64,000 nt of DNA from JAIEOG01 sp964519985 (GTDB taxonomy: Bacteria > Bdellovibrionota > FAC87 > UBA2466). Within the stretch, counting starts at the first letter, position 1, and each line of letters begins with the position of its first letter. The stretch covers positions 7,778 through 71,777 of the forward strand of contig CAZFMF010000019.1 in assembly GCA_964519985.1 (NCBI GenBank), in the 5' to 3' direction. The notes under the pieces were generated by a model. It was not told the origin of the DNA and ran no database searches. It saw only the letters and a list, made by a program, of their open reading frames with translations. The position numbers and the translations under genes are program-made. This document shows, piece by piece, positions 34,637 through 42,209 of the stretch.

Positions 34637-35383
34637 CTAGTCTTTTTCGGGAAGGTTTTCTCCGAAGCCCTCAAAAACCAGGGCTAAGACCTTGTGGCTT
34701 TCGGGTGCGGTCGGATACGGGTACTTCTGAGCGTCCGAAACCTGCTCGCTGCCCTTGATCGCTTTAATCACACTCACAAGTCCCAGCTCCCTTTCCTTAT
34801 CGTACTGGCGGGTATTGCTCAGGGACTTCGTAATGGATCCGCTCCACGCCACGTCGCCTTCTTTTAGATCGTAAACCAAAAGTGACGCGGTGAGATCGCG
34901 GCGAGCCGTGGTCACGACTTTTTCACTGCCTTCGATGGTCTTGCCGTTGCGATCCTGATTCGCGGTTTCATTGCGATCGTGGTTCACTTCGTCGTTTTCC
35001 ACGCGCGCGAACGTAATGTAGCGCGTATCCGCCACCTTAGATTTCAACGTATTGAGCGATTTGTCGCTGAGTAGTCCCGACGTCTGCAGTTCGGCCAACA
35101 TCTGTTGGTACTGACTCGGACCGACTTTGTTGATGACCGTTCCCACCGGCAGCACCGTCAATTCCTTACGCTCTTCGAGCAACGCCGTACGCAAGAGATT
35201 CGAGTACGTGCTGCGTTTGCCTTCGTCCAGTGTTTCGGTCGCCGCGGCCACGCCGCCGACCGCAATCTTCCCATTCAACAACGCGGGATGCGTGAACGTC
35301 GCACTCTGTTTCAAACCCGCGACTTTGGTAGCGCACCCGGCGATCACCGCCAAAAATAGGACCCCTGAGAAAACTTTCTTCAT
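34637..35383 (-). CDS. lipoprotein of unknown function
   Basis: 248 residues, lipobox VIAGC (Cys17), good Shine-Dalgarno (GAGGC). The body is mixed alpha/beta with a layout reminiscent of CsgG/TolB-N-type outer-membrane-associated lipoproteins (KIAVGGVAAATETLDEGKRS; LLVYDLKEGDVAWSGSIT, where the WSGSIT strand resembles that fold). That comparison is tentative. Upstream is a long AT-rich leader region. Confidence 0.6.
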   Translation of the reverse strand: MKKVFSGVLFLAVIAGCATKVAGLKQSATFTHPALLNGKIAVGGVAAATETLDEGKRSTYSNLLRTALLEERKELTVLPVGTVINKVGPSQYQQMLAELQTSGLLSDKSLNTLKSKVADTRYITFARVENDEVNHDRNETANQDRNGKTIEGSEKVVTTARRDLTASLLVYDLKEGDVAWSGSITKSLSNTRQYDKERELGLVSVIKAIKGSEQVSDAQKYPYPTAPESHKVLALVFEGFGENLPEKD

Positions 35384-35641
35384 TGATTTGCCTCTCGTGT
35401 TTAAAAAACCTCAGGGGAAACGGTAATCGGTCCAGCTCCGTTTTCCAACCGATTTTGTACTTTTGTCAAAATATGAAAGTTCAGGAAGAAGAAAAGACGG
35501 AGGGATTGCTTGAAACTATTAATATAATAAATTCAATTATTTAACTAGATAACAAGAAAAAGGTATTGCCTTTGTTTTCGGGTTTTGATTACCGTTAATT
35601 CATGGGTTGGGTCTAGTCTTTGGGTTTTGGGTGAAACGCAA
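35384..35641. promoter_or_regulatory. AT-rich intergenic region
   Basis: About 258 bases between the lipoprotein start and the end of the AAA+ gene. It contains an AT-rich island (35505-35560) with AATAAATTCAATTATTTAA at 35526-35544, nearly the same as a 19-mer at 13266. It probably holds the lipoprotein promoter. A 23-codon open frame at 35474 has no ribosome site. Nothing else recognised. Confidence 0.3.
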
Positions 35642-35665
35642 AGCCGGAAGTTTTAGCTTCCGGCT
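35642..35665. terminator. bidirectional intrinsic terminator overlapping the AAA+ stop codon
   Basis: Stem AGCCGGAAG / CTTCCGGCT with a six-base loop. T-rich bases follow the hairpin in the plus direction, and interrupted Ts follow on the minus strand. The hairpin covers the stop codon of the Afp15-like gene at 35653. Confidence 0.6.
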
Positions 35666-36933
35666 TTTGCTTTGCGGTGTGAAAATTCCCACTCCGGCGC
35701 AACCTTTTTCCAATACATTTCGCCCACCGTTTCTCGCGACAACTCTAGATCGTGTTTTTGCAGTTCCCGTTTGATCGCCCAAAGAAAATCTTCCTGGCCC
35801 ACTTGAGTTTGAGCGTTCGCCGCCGCCCGCCCGGCCGCCAAGCGAATGCAGTTTTTGATGCTGCCCCCCGTGAGACCAAATTCGCTCAAGTGCGCGAAGC
35901 AGACGTTTTCCGCCAACGGCAACTCCGCCGGCACGTTTCGCTCCCAAATGCGTTGGCGCTGTTCCGTCACCGGCGCCCCGAACGTTAGCGTGTAACTGAA
36001 GCGCCGCAGGAAAGCCGGATCCATGTGGTTGAAGTGGTTGGTACTGAGTAACAAGATGCCGTTAAATCGCTCCATTTCCTGAAGCAGGTAATTCACCTCC
36101 ATATTGGCGTACCGGTCTTGCGCATTTTTCACGTCCGATCGACTGCCGAAAATCGCGTCCGCCTCGTCGAAAAGCAGGATTCCCCTCACCCCCTCCGCCG
36201 CGCGGAACACCGCCTTGAGATTTTTCTCCGTCTCCCCCACCCACTTGCTAACCAGAGCCGAAAGATCTACCTGGTAGAGCGGCATTTGCAGTTCGGCGGC
36301 TAAAACTTCCGCCGCCATCGTCTTGCCCGTTCCGCTGGCGCCGTGGAAAAGCACGGTGACACCGTGGCCGCGGCTATGGCGTTTGCGAAAACCCCAGGTA
36401 TCCTCGCAAAACTTTTTGCTCCGAATGTAGGAAAGCGCCTCGTCGAACTTCAGCTGGGTCAGGGGCCCTAGAACCAGATCGTCGATCGCGTAGGTCGGTT
36501 TGAGTTTGCGGGCATGGCGCAACAGCTCGCCATCGGCTTGCGCCTCCGAGCCGGCCTCACTCAGGTTTTCTCCGAAGAGAAAGGTACCCTTGCCGTAAAA
36601 CGAAGGGAGCTCCAACCGTGCGCTCGTCGCGGGCAGCAGAAAGACAAACTGCTGGCTGGGATAGGTCTTCAAAAAGCGTTTGATGGAAGTCGCCATTTCG
36701 GTCCCACAATGAAGGGCATCTACTACGACGAGCTTGGGGGATCCTGGCCGCCACTCCATACGGAGATCTTCGCTTCGCGATTCCTCCAGAAGCACCCATT
36801 GGGCCGTGGCGTCCCAACCCCGTACGGCTTCGAAAAGCGACTGACTGGCGCTCGGATCGCCCCCCTCCAGAACGACCCAGCGAGCCCCGCTAGATAATGC
36901 TTGCTGGATAGAATGAAATGGCGCGACCAACAC
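35653..36933 (-). CDS. AAA+ ATPase of contractile injection system (Afp15-like)
   Basis: 426 residues, TTG start with GGAGG seven bases upstream. C-terminal AAA+ module with Walker A GASGTGKT (residues 198-205), Walker B GILLFDEADAIF, sensor-1 LLLSTNHFNHMD and arginine-finger region PAFLRRFSYTL. The N-terminal 170 residues are unlike other AAA+ proteins, as is usual for the ATPase conserved in extracellular CIS loci (Afp15/Pvc15), thought to act in assembly or as a chaperone. It lies downstream of the sigma-54 activator and has its own -24/-12 promoter, so it should be made together with the CIS. Confidence 0.8.
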   Translation of the reverse strand: MLVAPFHSIQQALSSGARWVVLEGGDPSASQSLFEAVRGWDATAQWVLLEESRSEDLRMEWRPGSPKLVVVDALHCGTEMATSIKRFLKTYPSQQFVFLLPATSARLELPSFYGKGTFLFGENLSEAGSEAQADGELLRHARKLKPTYAIDDLVLGPLTQLKFDEALSYIRSKKFCEDTWGFRKRHSRGHGVTVLFHGASGTGKTMAAEVLAAELQMPLYQVDLSALVSKWVGETEKNLKAVFRAAEGVRGILLFDEADAIFGSRSDVKNAQDRYANMEVNYLLQEMERFNGILLLSTNHFNHMDPAFLRRFSYTLTFGAPVTEQRQRIWERNVPAELPLAENVCFAHLSEFGLTGGSIKNCIRLAAGRAAANAQTQVGQEDFLWAIKRELQKHDLELSRETVGEMYWKKVAPEWEFSHRKAKAGS

Positions 36934-36954
36934 GTCCTCCCGCTCTTACGTAGA

Positions 36955-36969
36955 GCAAAAGCGGTGCCG
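36955..36969 (-). promoter_or_regulatory. sigma-54 (-24/-12) promoter of the AAA+ gene
   Basis: On the minus strand CGGCACC-GCTT-TTGC, matching the RpoN consensus (GG at -24, TTGC at -12) with the correct spacing. The predicted transcription start is about 36944, eleven bases before the TTG start codon, with GGAGG between. Confidence 0.75.
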
Positions 36970-37046
36970 GCCAACTTAGGCTGGGAGCGCCTTCGATTGA
37001 TTCAAGGGTGAATCAGTCTGTCTCGCCCATGAATCGTCCGGGCGCC

Positions 37047-38462
37047 CTAATGTAACGCGTCTTCCCGCAGCGTCGTGATACGGTGACGCTTCAGTCGACG
37101 GTAAAGCGTTGGACGCGAAACCTTCAACTGCCGCGCCATCTCGTCCAAAGTGCCCTGGTACTGGGCAATGCACTTTTGGAGGATGCGGCGTTCGTAGGCG
37201 TCCAAATACGACTCCAATCCGAGATCCAAAACCCGACGAAAATCATCAAAACTCGTTTCATCGAGATCGGTGTCTAGGCCAATTTCGGCGACCGGAACGG
37301 GGCTGAGGTAGCTCGGTGGCACATGCTCGATTTCAATCGAATCCGAACCGCGCGAGCGGAGGCAGAGGTACTCCACCGTATCCTGGAATTCCCGCACATT
37401 GCCCTCTTCCCAGCGCTGTTCGCGCAGCAGAGTCAGCACTTCCGGGTTATACGGCTTAGTGAAACCGGCAAATTTCTCGATGAAATGTTCTAGCAAGAGG
37501 GGGATATCGTTCGGGCGTTCTCGCAGCGGCGGGATCTGCACGACAACCTGCGAAATACGCGAATAGAGATCTTTGCGGAACTTGCCCTCTTCCACCATCT
37601 TCTTCAGGTTCCGATTGGTGGCGGCGATGATGCGCACGTCAGCCTTACGTTTTACGTCGTCCCCCAAGCGGTAATACTCCATGGAGTCGAGGAAGGTGAG
37701 AAACATGGCCTGCGTTTCCGGCGGCATCTCTCCAATTTCGTCAAGGAAGAGATCTCCCCCACGCGCCAGTTCTACCAGCCCGCGCTTGTCCGAAATGGCA
37801 CCCGTGAACGCACCCTTCTTATGTCCAAAAAGCTGATCCTGAAATTGCTCGGTGTTTAAGCAAGCGCAGTTGAGTTGTTCGAACGGTCGCATCTGGCCGG
37901 TGATTTGGCTCACGACCTCATTGGAATACCGCGCAAAAGGCGTCTTCCCGACGCCGGTCTCACCGTTGAGGAGCACTCGCAACGTCGCGGCCTCTTCGAC
38001 CATTTTCTTGGCGCGCAACACACCCGGATCTTTACCCACAATCTGCTGATCGGCGGCCGACTTTTCAAACGCGCGCTGGTAAACGCGACTCTTCATGGCT
38101 CCCGAGAAGACTTTGTCGATCTTCATTTCCAGGGTTTCACGGTCGAAAGGTTTTTCCAAGTAGTCGTCGGCGCCGAGCTTGATGCAACGAACGACGGTGG
38201 GGACTTCGCGGTACCCGGAAACCACGAGGGCGGGTCGCTCGGGGTAGCGTTTTTTGAATATCGTGAGGAATTCAATTCCATCATGATCGGCGGCCTGCAG
38301 ATTGATATCCATCATCGCGCCATCGATTTCTTCCGAGTCTAAAATCTGCAGCGCCCGCGCAAAGGAACTCGCCAGAAAAAGTTTGTACTTGGAACCGATC
38401 GCAATCTGGATGGCTTCCAAGGCAACGACTTCATCATCCAGAATCAACAGGGACTTGCTCAC
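37047..38462 (-). CDS. NtrC-family sigma-54-dependent response regulator
   Basis: 471 residues from a GTG at 38462, where the receiver domain begins (VSKSLLILDDE). Domains: receiver with phospho-acceptor Asp in MMDINL and Lys in DDYLEKPF; AAA+ domain with Walker A GETGVGKT, sigma-54-contacting KKGAFTGA, Walker B GGDLFLDEIGEMP and R-finger region; C-terminal Fis-type helix-turn-helix (DEMARQLKVSRPTLYRRLKR). It activates RpoN promoters after phosphorylation by a sensor kinase not seen here. Three such promoters are in the CIS locus, so it is the likely master regulator. Its own upstream region has no -24/-12 element but a sigma-70-like GATAAT. The open frame extends beyond 38462 without homology. 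Confidence 0.9.
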   Translation of the reverse strand: MSKSLLILDDEVVALEAIQIAIGSKYKLFLASSFARALQILDSEEIDGAMMDINLQAADHDGIEFLTIFKKRYPERPALVVSGYREVPTVVRCIKLGADDYLEKPFDRETLEMKIDKVFSGAMKSRVYQRAFEKSAADQQIVGKDPGVLRAKKMVEEAATLRVLLNGETGVGKTPFARYSNEVVSQITGQMRPFEQLNCACLNTEQFQDQLFGHKKGAFTGAISDKRGLVELARGGDLFLDEIGEMPPETQAMFLTFLDSMEYYRLGDDVKRKADVRIIAATNRNLKKMVEEGKFRKDLYSRISQVVVQIPPLRERPNDIPLLLEHFIEKFAGFTKPYNPEVLTLLREQRWEEGNVREFQDTVEYLCLRSRGSDSIEIEHVPPSYLSPVPVAEIGLDTDLDETSFDDFRRVLDLGLESYLDAYERRILQKCIAQYQGTLDEMARQLKVSRPTLYRRLKRHRITTLREDALH

Positions 38463-38596
38463 GTTTTCACTCTCTTCGTCAGGGTTAAAAAGCGGCGGCA
38501 CCGTATCAGTTCTGAGACAAAAAGGGAAGGTGCCGTCGTATCCTAACGAAGATTCGCCTGTATTATCATAAAGTTGAAATGATCCACCCGGGGCCA

Positions 38597-39115
38597 TCAC
38601 CGCTCCAGACCATCAAAACGATCGGGGGGCGGCGAGACGACTTTCGCCAGGGTCTCCGGTCTGGCCGGATCGGTGGAATCACGGTGACCCGTATCGAGGA
38701 CCGGAATCGGTGCGGTGGTCGTCGCACCCTCTCGGAAGAAGCAGGCGGTCTTTTCGATCGCCTCACCTTCCGGAGGCGGACATTCCGAAAACACACAATG
38801 TTCGAAACGTACGTGGCGAAGGTTTGCCCCGCGAAAATCGACCGCTTGAAAATAAACATGGCGGAACGTGACGTGCGTCAGTTCCGAGTACTCAAAAGTG
38901 ACGTCAACCCATCGGCCGCCCTCAAAGACGCAGGCGAGTAAGCTGACGCCGGACGCGCGCGCGCCGGTGAGCTGTAAAGAAGTCGTCGTCTCTTCCAAAA
39001 AATAGCCGGGCCCAAATACTCGATCGGCGACGACGCCGTACGGTCGCTCGACCTCAATGGTTTCGGCAACGCTCTCCCACTTCAATCGACGATCACTGGA
39101 TTCCATCGCGTGCAT
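38597..39115 (-). CDS. pentapeptide-repeat protein in the CIS operon
   Basis: 172 residues from ATG 39115 (AGGAGG five bases upstream). Central region of A(D/N)LxX-like repeats (TSLQLTGARASGVSLLACVF, ELTHVTFRHVYFQAVDFRGANLRHVRFEHCVF) folds as a right-handed quadrilateral beta helix. N- and C-terminal parts are charged and probably disordered. It is directly downstream of the gp27-like hub (nine-base gap). A beta helix next to the spike machinery suggests a spike accessory, cargo or adaptor; other roles of pentapeptide proteins (gyrase mimicry) are less likely in this context. Confidence 0.7.
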   Translation of the reverse strand: MHAMESSDRRLKWESVAETIEVERPYGVVADRVFGPGYFLEETTTSLQLTGARASGVSLLACVFEGGRWVDVTFEYSELTHVTFRHVYFQAVDFRGANLRHVRFEHCVFSECPPPEGEAIEKTACFFREGATTTAPIPVLDTGHRDSTDPARPETLAKVVSPPPDRFDGLER

Positions 39116-39124
39116 CAAAACCTC

Positions 39125-40111
39125 CTATGCTCGAACCAAGGTCGTTTCATGAAGCGGGCAGGCGCTCGCCACTCGAGTCCGCACGGCCGCCACGAGATAG
39201 GCCCCTTCGCTCGACTTATCGTGCGCGCCCTTCCACTCAATGCGATCGCCGGGAAACCCCAGCCACTCACGCGTCTCTAAGCAAAATGTATCCGAGCCCA
39301 CTGACCGCTTGCTCAATCGGGCGGTCAACGACTGTCGGTGCTTGTCCGCGCTCTTGCCCGCGGCCACGACCGTTTCCATCCGCCCCTGCGCCGTCTTCCA
39401 ACGCGAACGGGTTTCGAAGCTTGCCCCCTTCAAGAAACCGAGATCCTCATAGAGCGTCGGGGCTCCGATTTCTTGTTTGGAAGACCTCCCCTCCTGGGAA
39501 TCAAAGCCCATCACCTCGGCGGCCTGAAAGAGATCGCCCGTGGTGCGCTTGGCGCACGCGGCGGTATAAATCGGTTTGTCGACGGAAACCTTCTCTCGGT
39601 AGGCGCCCATTCCGATGAAGACGAGTTCACCTGCGGTAGAGTTTTCTACGAAATGAAAGCCGTAGTCCGCACTCATCTGCTGCAAGTGCTGGAAATAAGA
39701 TCGGCCGCCCAGATCCAGGCCCGGAAGATCGTGGGAGAGCTTGCCCAGAAACTTGGCCCGCAAACCGACGATACCGGCCACGCCATTCAAAAAGTCTTGT
39801 AGCCGCTGGCCCTTCACGAACTCACTCTCGTAGGTCCGTTCGAGGAGGTCCGTCCGATCGCGATACTCAATCTCCACAAGATTGAGTCCCTCCGTTTTAG
39901 CCGAGTAGATACCGCCCTTAAAAAGGGCTTTCCCGCCGCATTTAAAGGACAGCCCGGAAGGGAGATTTGCCAGACCGAGCTCCATCCGATCTTTCGCGGA
40001 CAGGGCGAAGCGCACCTGTAGCCGTGATGCGGAGTCCAATGATTGGGACCATTCCAATTCCGTAAGTGCCTTCAACCAGGGCGAGTCGCAATCCAGTTCA
40101 AATGGTTTCAT
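39125..40111 (-). CDS. CIS baseplate hub, gp27-like (late control D type)
   Basis: 328 residues. Reads as the gp27/gpD-like hub: beta-barrel segments with KGGIYSAKTEGLNLVEIEYRDR, then GRSYFQHLQQMSADYGFHFVEN (the typical hub sequence where a disc-like domain is closed), and C-terminal EWLGFPGDRIEWKGAH. The partner gp5-like spike is encoded separately at the other end of the locus, whereas Afp8/VgrG proteins usually fuse the two. Good Shine-Dalgarno (GGAGGGTGGC); the start overlaps the radical SAM stop by four bases. It connects the tube to the spike. Confidence 0.7.
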   Translation of the reverse strand: MKPFELDCDSPWLKALTELEWSQSLDSASRLQVRFALSAKDRMELGLANLPSGLSFKCGGKALFKGGIYSAKTEGLNLVEIEYRDRTDLLERTYESEFVKGQRLQDFLNGVAGIVGLRAKFLGKLSHDLPGLDLGGRSYFQHLQQMSADYGFHFVENSTAGELVFIGMGAYREKVSVDKPIYTAACAKRTTGDLFQAAEVMGFDSQEGRSSKQEIGAPTLYEDLGFLKGASFETRSRWKTAQGRMETVVAAGKSADKHRQSLTARLSKRSVGSDTFCLETREWLGFPGDRIEWKGAHDKSSEGAYLVAAVRTRVASACPLHETTLVRA

Positions 40112-40869
40112 GCCACCCTCCGATCTTCCGTCCCTTTGCCGTCAATCACTACCGACATGCCCATCTTTCGGGCGCGGGCGCTGAGCTGGATCACTCGGCG
40201 GGAGTCCGCTTGGATCAGCCCGCGTCCCGGGGCAACGAAATAGGTCATGAGATTGAAGGTCCCCCGGTACCCGATCCGACCGAGCGCCTCGACCACCTCC
40301 AGGCTGTCTGGCTCGCAACCGGGCATCAGAAGATGACGCACCACGATCCCGCGCTGAAGCTTGCCCGAATTCCAGCGCTCTTGGCCGTGTGTCTTCATTA
40401 GAGTGCGAATGGAACCGAGCGCCATTTCGCCGTAGTTCTCGGGCAAGCCTACCCGCCGCGCGACTTCGGCACTCCACACTTTAAAATCAGGAACCAGCAC
40501 ATCGCCCAAGTCGGCCATGCGCGCAGAAAAGGAAGGCGACTCATAACCGGAGACTTTTAGAACCAAAGGAATGTCTCGGCCCATTCCCGCTTTGAGGATC
40601 GCCAGTGCGGGTTCCACCCGCGCCCAAAAATGCGTAGGGGAAATGAGCGCAATATTGTGAGCCCCTTCCGCGAGCAAGCCCGCCACGCGGTTCAGCCATT
40701 CATCTACTTCCAGGTCTTCCCCCAGTTTCAAGACCGATGTTTCCGGCGTGTAACAAAAGTTGCAGGTCAGGTGGCAACCCGAAAAGACGATCATTCCCGA
40801 ACGATCGTTTCCCCAGACAATGGCCTCCTCTCCCCGATGAATGCCCGTTTTCAAAACCCGCACTTTCAT
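40108..40869 (-). CDS. radical SAM protein of the PflA-like type within the CIS locus
   Basis: 253 residues. Cluster motif CHLTCNFC (Cys32, Cys36, Cys39; CxxxCxxC) preceded by RSGMIVFSG and followed by CYTPETS, resembling the PflA/PflX-like radical SAM proteins (COG1313 type) that activate or modify a partner. The remaining part is a partial TIM barrel (HNIALISPTHFW, DIPLVLKVSGY, GDVLVPDFKVW). Coupled to the neighbours: stop overlaps the hub start, start overlaps the stop of the 53-residue gene. Its target could be a CIS component or a Ycf35/DUF2997 partner; unproven. Excellent Shine-Dalgarno (GGGGAGGA). Confidence 0.75.
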   Translation of the reverse strand: MKVRVLKTGIHRGEEAIVWGNDRSGMIVFSGCHLTCNFCYTPETSVLKLGEDLEVDEWLNRVAGLLAEGAHNIALISPTHFWARVEPALAILKAGMGRDIPLVLKVSGYESPSFSARMADLGDVLVPDFKVWSAEVARRVGLPENYGEMALGSIRTLMKTHGQERWNSGKLQRGIVVRHLLMPGCEPDSLEVVEALGRIGYRGTFNLMTYFVAPGRGLIQADSRRVIQLSARARKMGMSVVIDGKGTEDRRVA

Positions 40870-41027
40870 TCCTCCCCACCTCGGCAGTCCGCGAGTAGCG
40901 GCCGCACCTCATCCCAAAGATCGGTCACGACGATATCGCCTTGCGCCGTGATAAAAATTCGAGTCAGAGGAGGGGTGGTGCCCTCCCGCTCCTCCGACTC
41001 GGTCGTGAGACTATCGACTGGCCTCAC
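40866..41027 (-). CDS. small protein between DUF2997 and radical SAM genes
   Basis: 53 residues, GTG start at 41027 with GGGAG about seven bases upstream. The start overlaps the stop of the DUF2997 gene (GTGA) and its stop overlaps the radical SAM start (ATGA), so it is fully embedded in a coupled string. It consists of an acidic, Thr/Pro-rich N-terminus and a hydrophobic core segment (RIFITAQGDIVVTDLWDEV) ending with PLLADC. The core is mixed beta/alpha; no family is recognised. Its translation coupling and clean boundaries make it a real gene. The lone Cys near the end could be a ligand or modification site. Confidence 0.7.
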   Translation of the reverse strand: MRPVDSLTTESEEREGTTPPLTRIFITAQGDIVVTDLWDEVRPLLADCRGGEE

Positions 41028-41227
41028 GGATCGCTCCCGGCCGTTGTCTCTACTGAAGATTGCTCTTCCGCAGAGAAATAGCTGTCCTTGCGCTGCTTGG
41101 ACGAGAGAGTTCCCAGCCGCGCTTCGAACGGAGCGGTCAAAGCATCACATTCCGCACCCACCGTGCCTTGCACGTCGAGTTTGACTTCCCCATCGGCGCT
41201 AATCGTAAAACGGATTTTCTTCACCAT
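41024..41227 (-). CDS. DUF2997 family protein
   Basis: 67 residues from ATG 41227. Pattern VKKIRFTISADGEVKLDVQG, GAECDALTAPFEARLG and DSYFSAEEQ is the DUF2997 signature (an N-terminal strand pair, a conserved Gly-Cys, and an acidic aromatic tail). In other bacteria DUF2997 genes occur next to DUF1257 (Ycf35) and AAA ATPase genes; here both are in the same locus. Function unknown. Overlaps the Ycf35-like gene by seven bases and the 53-residue gene by four. Confidence 0.8.
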   Translation of the reverse strand: MVKKIRFTISADGEVKLDVQGTVGAECDALTAPFEARLGTLSSKQRKDSYFSAEEQSSVETTAGSDP

Positions 41228-41610
41228 TGACTCACCACCATTTCGATTTGGCCTTCTTTCTCTTCCATCTGAACTTCGTACCCTTGCTCCGCGGCCGCGC
41301 GCAGAATCGAGGCGCGGGCGTACTCGCGCTTCACATCGGCGGTGAACCCTTCCTGCGTCAGGCCCGACACCCTTGGCATGAGCTCCCAATCACCGACGAG
41401 GTTGTAGTTTCCGGCTTCGTCCTTCACGAAACCAATGTCGTAGTGGGAGTCGGTAAGCACCTTGAACTCGGCCGGCAGCGTGTCACCCATATAGCCGCGC
41501 ACCACCGTGCCCGCTTGCCCTTCCACCACGGTGTAGCCTAGCTTCTTGAGCGCCGCCTCAAGGTCGATGCGATTGCGGATCTGTGTTTTCACCTGGGAAA
41601 AGTGGGACAA
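41221..41610 (-). CDS. DUF1257 (Ycf35-like) protein
   Basis: 129 residues. The start codon is TTG at 41610 because it yields the family-typical N-terminus MSHFSQVKTQIRNR and has GGAGG six bases upstream; an in-frame TTG at 41631 adds seven non-conserved residues. Further DUF1257 features: ALKKLGYTVVEGQ, VRGYMGDTLPAEFKVL and DIGFVKDEAGNYNLVGDWEL. Ycf35 is a plastid/cyanobacterial protein of unknown function that is also found in other bacteria. Its 5' end overlaps the Afp12-like gene by 22 bases, so it is read from the CIS operon. Confidence 0.85.
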   Translation of the reverse strand: MSHFSQVKTQIRNRIDLEAALKKLGYTVVEGQAGTVVRGYMGDTLPAEFKVLTDSHYDIGFVKDEAGNYNLVGDWELMPRVSGLTQEGFTADVKREYARASILRAAAEQGYEVQMEEKEGQIEMVVSQW

Positions 41611-42209
41611 GCTAACCTCCGATTCTGCCAAGAACGCGGCTGGCCCAAATCGGCGCGTTCTTCTGGGGCTTGAACCTTTTTCGGGTCCACCACTTCCACG
41701 CGGTACGGCACCGGCACCAAGCGGTTCGCATTGCGTAGAAATTCCTGCTTTGTCTCCCCCGTCGCCGGATCGGCGAGACGGACCCAGATTGTTCGAGACG
41801 CTTGCTCATCTCCCAACCGAAACTGGGATACCGTTCCGGTACCCCGCGGGCCCAAGCCGCGTCCGACGCGAACGCGGACGGCCCCAAAGTAAACGCGGGC
41901 CAACCGCTGGATGGACGGCAACGTTCCGCGCACCTCCACAATCGCAAGCCGAACCCGATAGAGTTCTGCCCGCTGAGCCTCCGCCAGCGACGCGGTTTCA
42001 AATCCTAGGCGCTCAAGCTCCAGACGCTGGATGGGGAGCGAAGCGGTAGACGCCACCAGATCGTAAGCCGAAAGATAAGAGAAGAAGGCCACCCGATCGG
42101 CAAATTCGTCTAAAAGGGCGGGCAGGGGGTGCGCCTGCTTTTCCCCGATGCGCAGGTCCGATTTAAAGAAATCGGGGAGCGCCGAGGACGGGAGGTAACG
42201 CTTACCCAT
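41589..42209 (-). CDS. CIS baseplate protein, Afp12/tail protein I-like
   Basis: 206 residues from ATG 42209 (GGAGGG Shine-Dalgarno; the open frame extends further to 42290 without homology). N-terminal part MGKRYLPSSALPDFFKSDLRIG, then helices with LPALLDEFADRV and RLAIVEVRGTLPSIQRLARVYFG, the layout of phage tail protein I/gp7-type wedge proteins, in which the last phrase (RGTxxSIxRLARxYFG) is characteristic of Afp12/Pvc12. A C-terminal Arg/Gln-rich tail overlaps the DUF1257 gene. It would pair with the large wedge protein upstream. Confidence 0.6.
   Translation of the reverse strand: MGKRYLPSSALPDFFKSDLRIGEKQAHPLPALLDEFADRVAFFSYLSAYDLVASTASLPIQRLELERLGFETASLAEAQRAELYRVRLAIVEVRGTLPSIQRLARVYFGAVRVRVGRGLGPRGTGTVSQFRLGDEQASRTIWVRLADPATGETKQEFLRNANRLVPVPYRVEVVDPKKVQAPEERADLGQPRSWQNRRLACPTFPR

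Noticed and set aside
35474..35545. 23-codon frame in the AT-rich leader
   Set aside because: No Shine-Dalgarno at the right distance, no recognisable peptide; more likely regulatory sequence.
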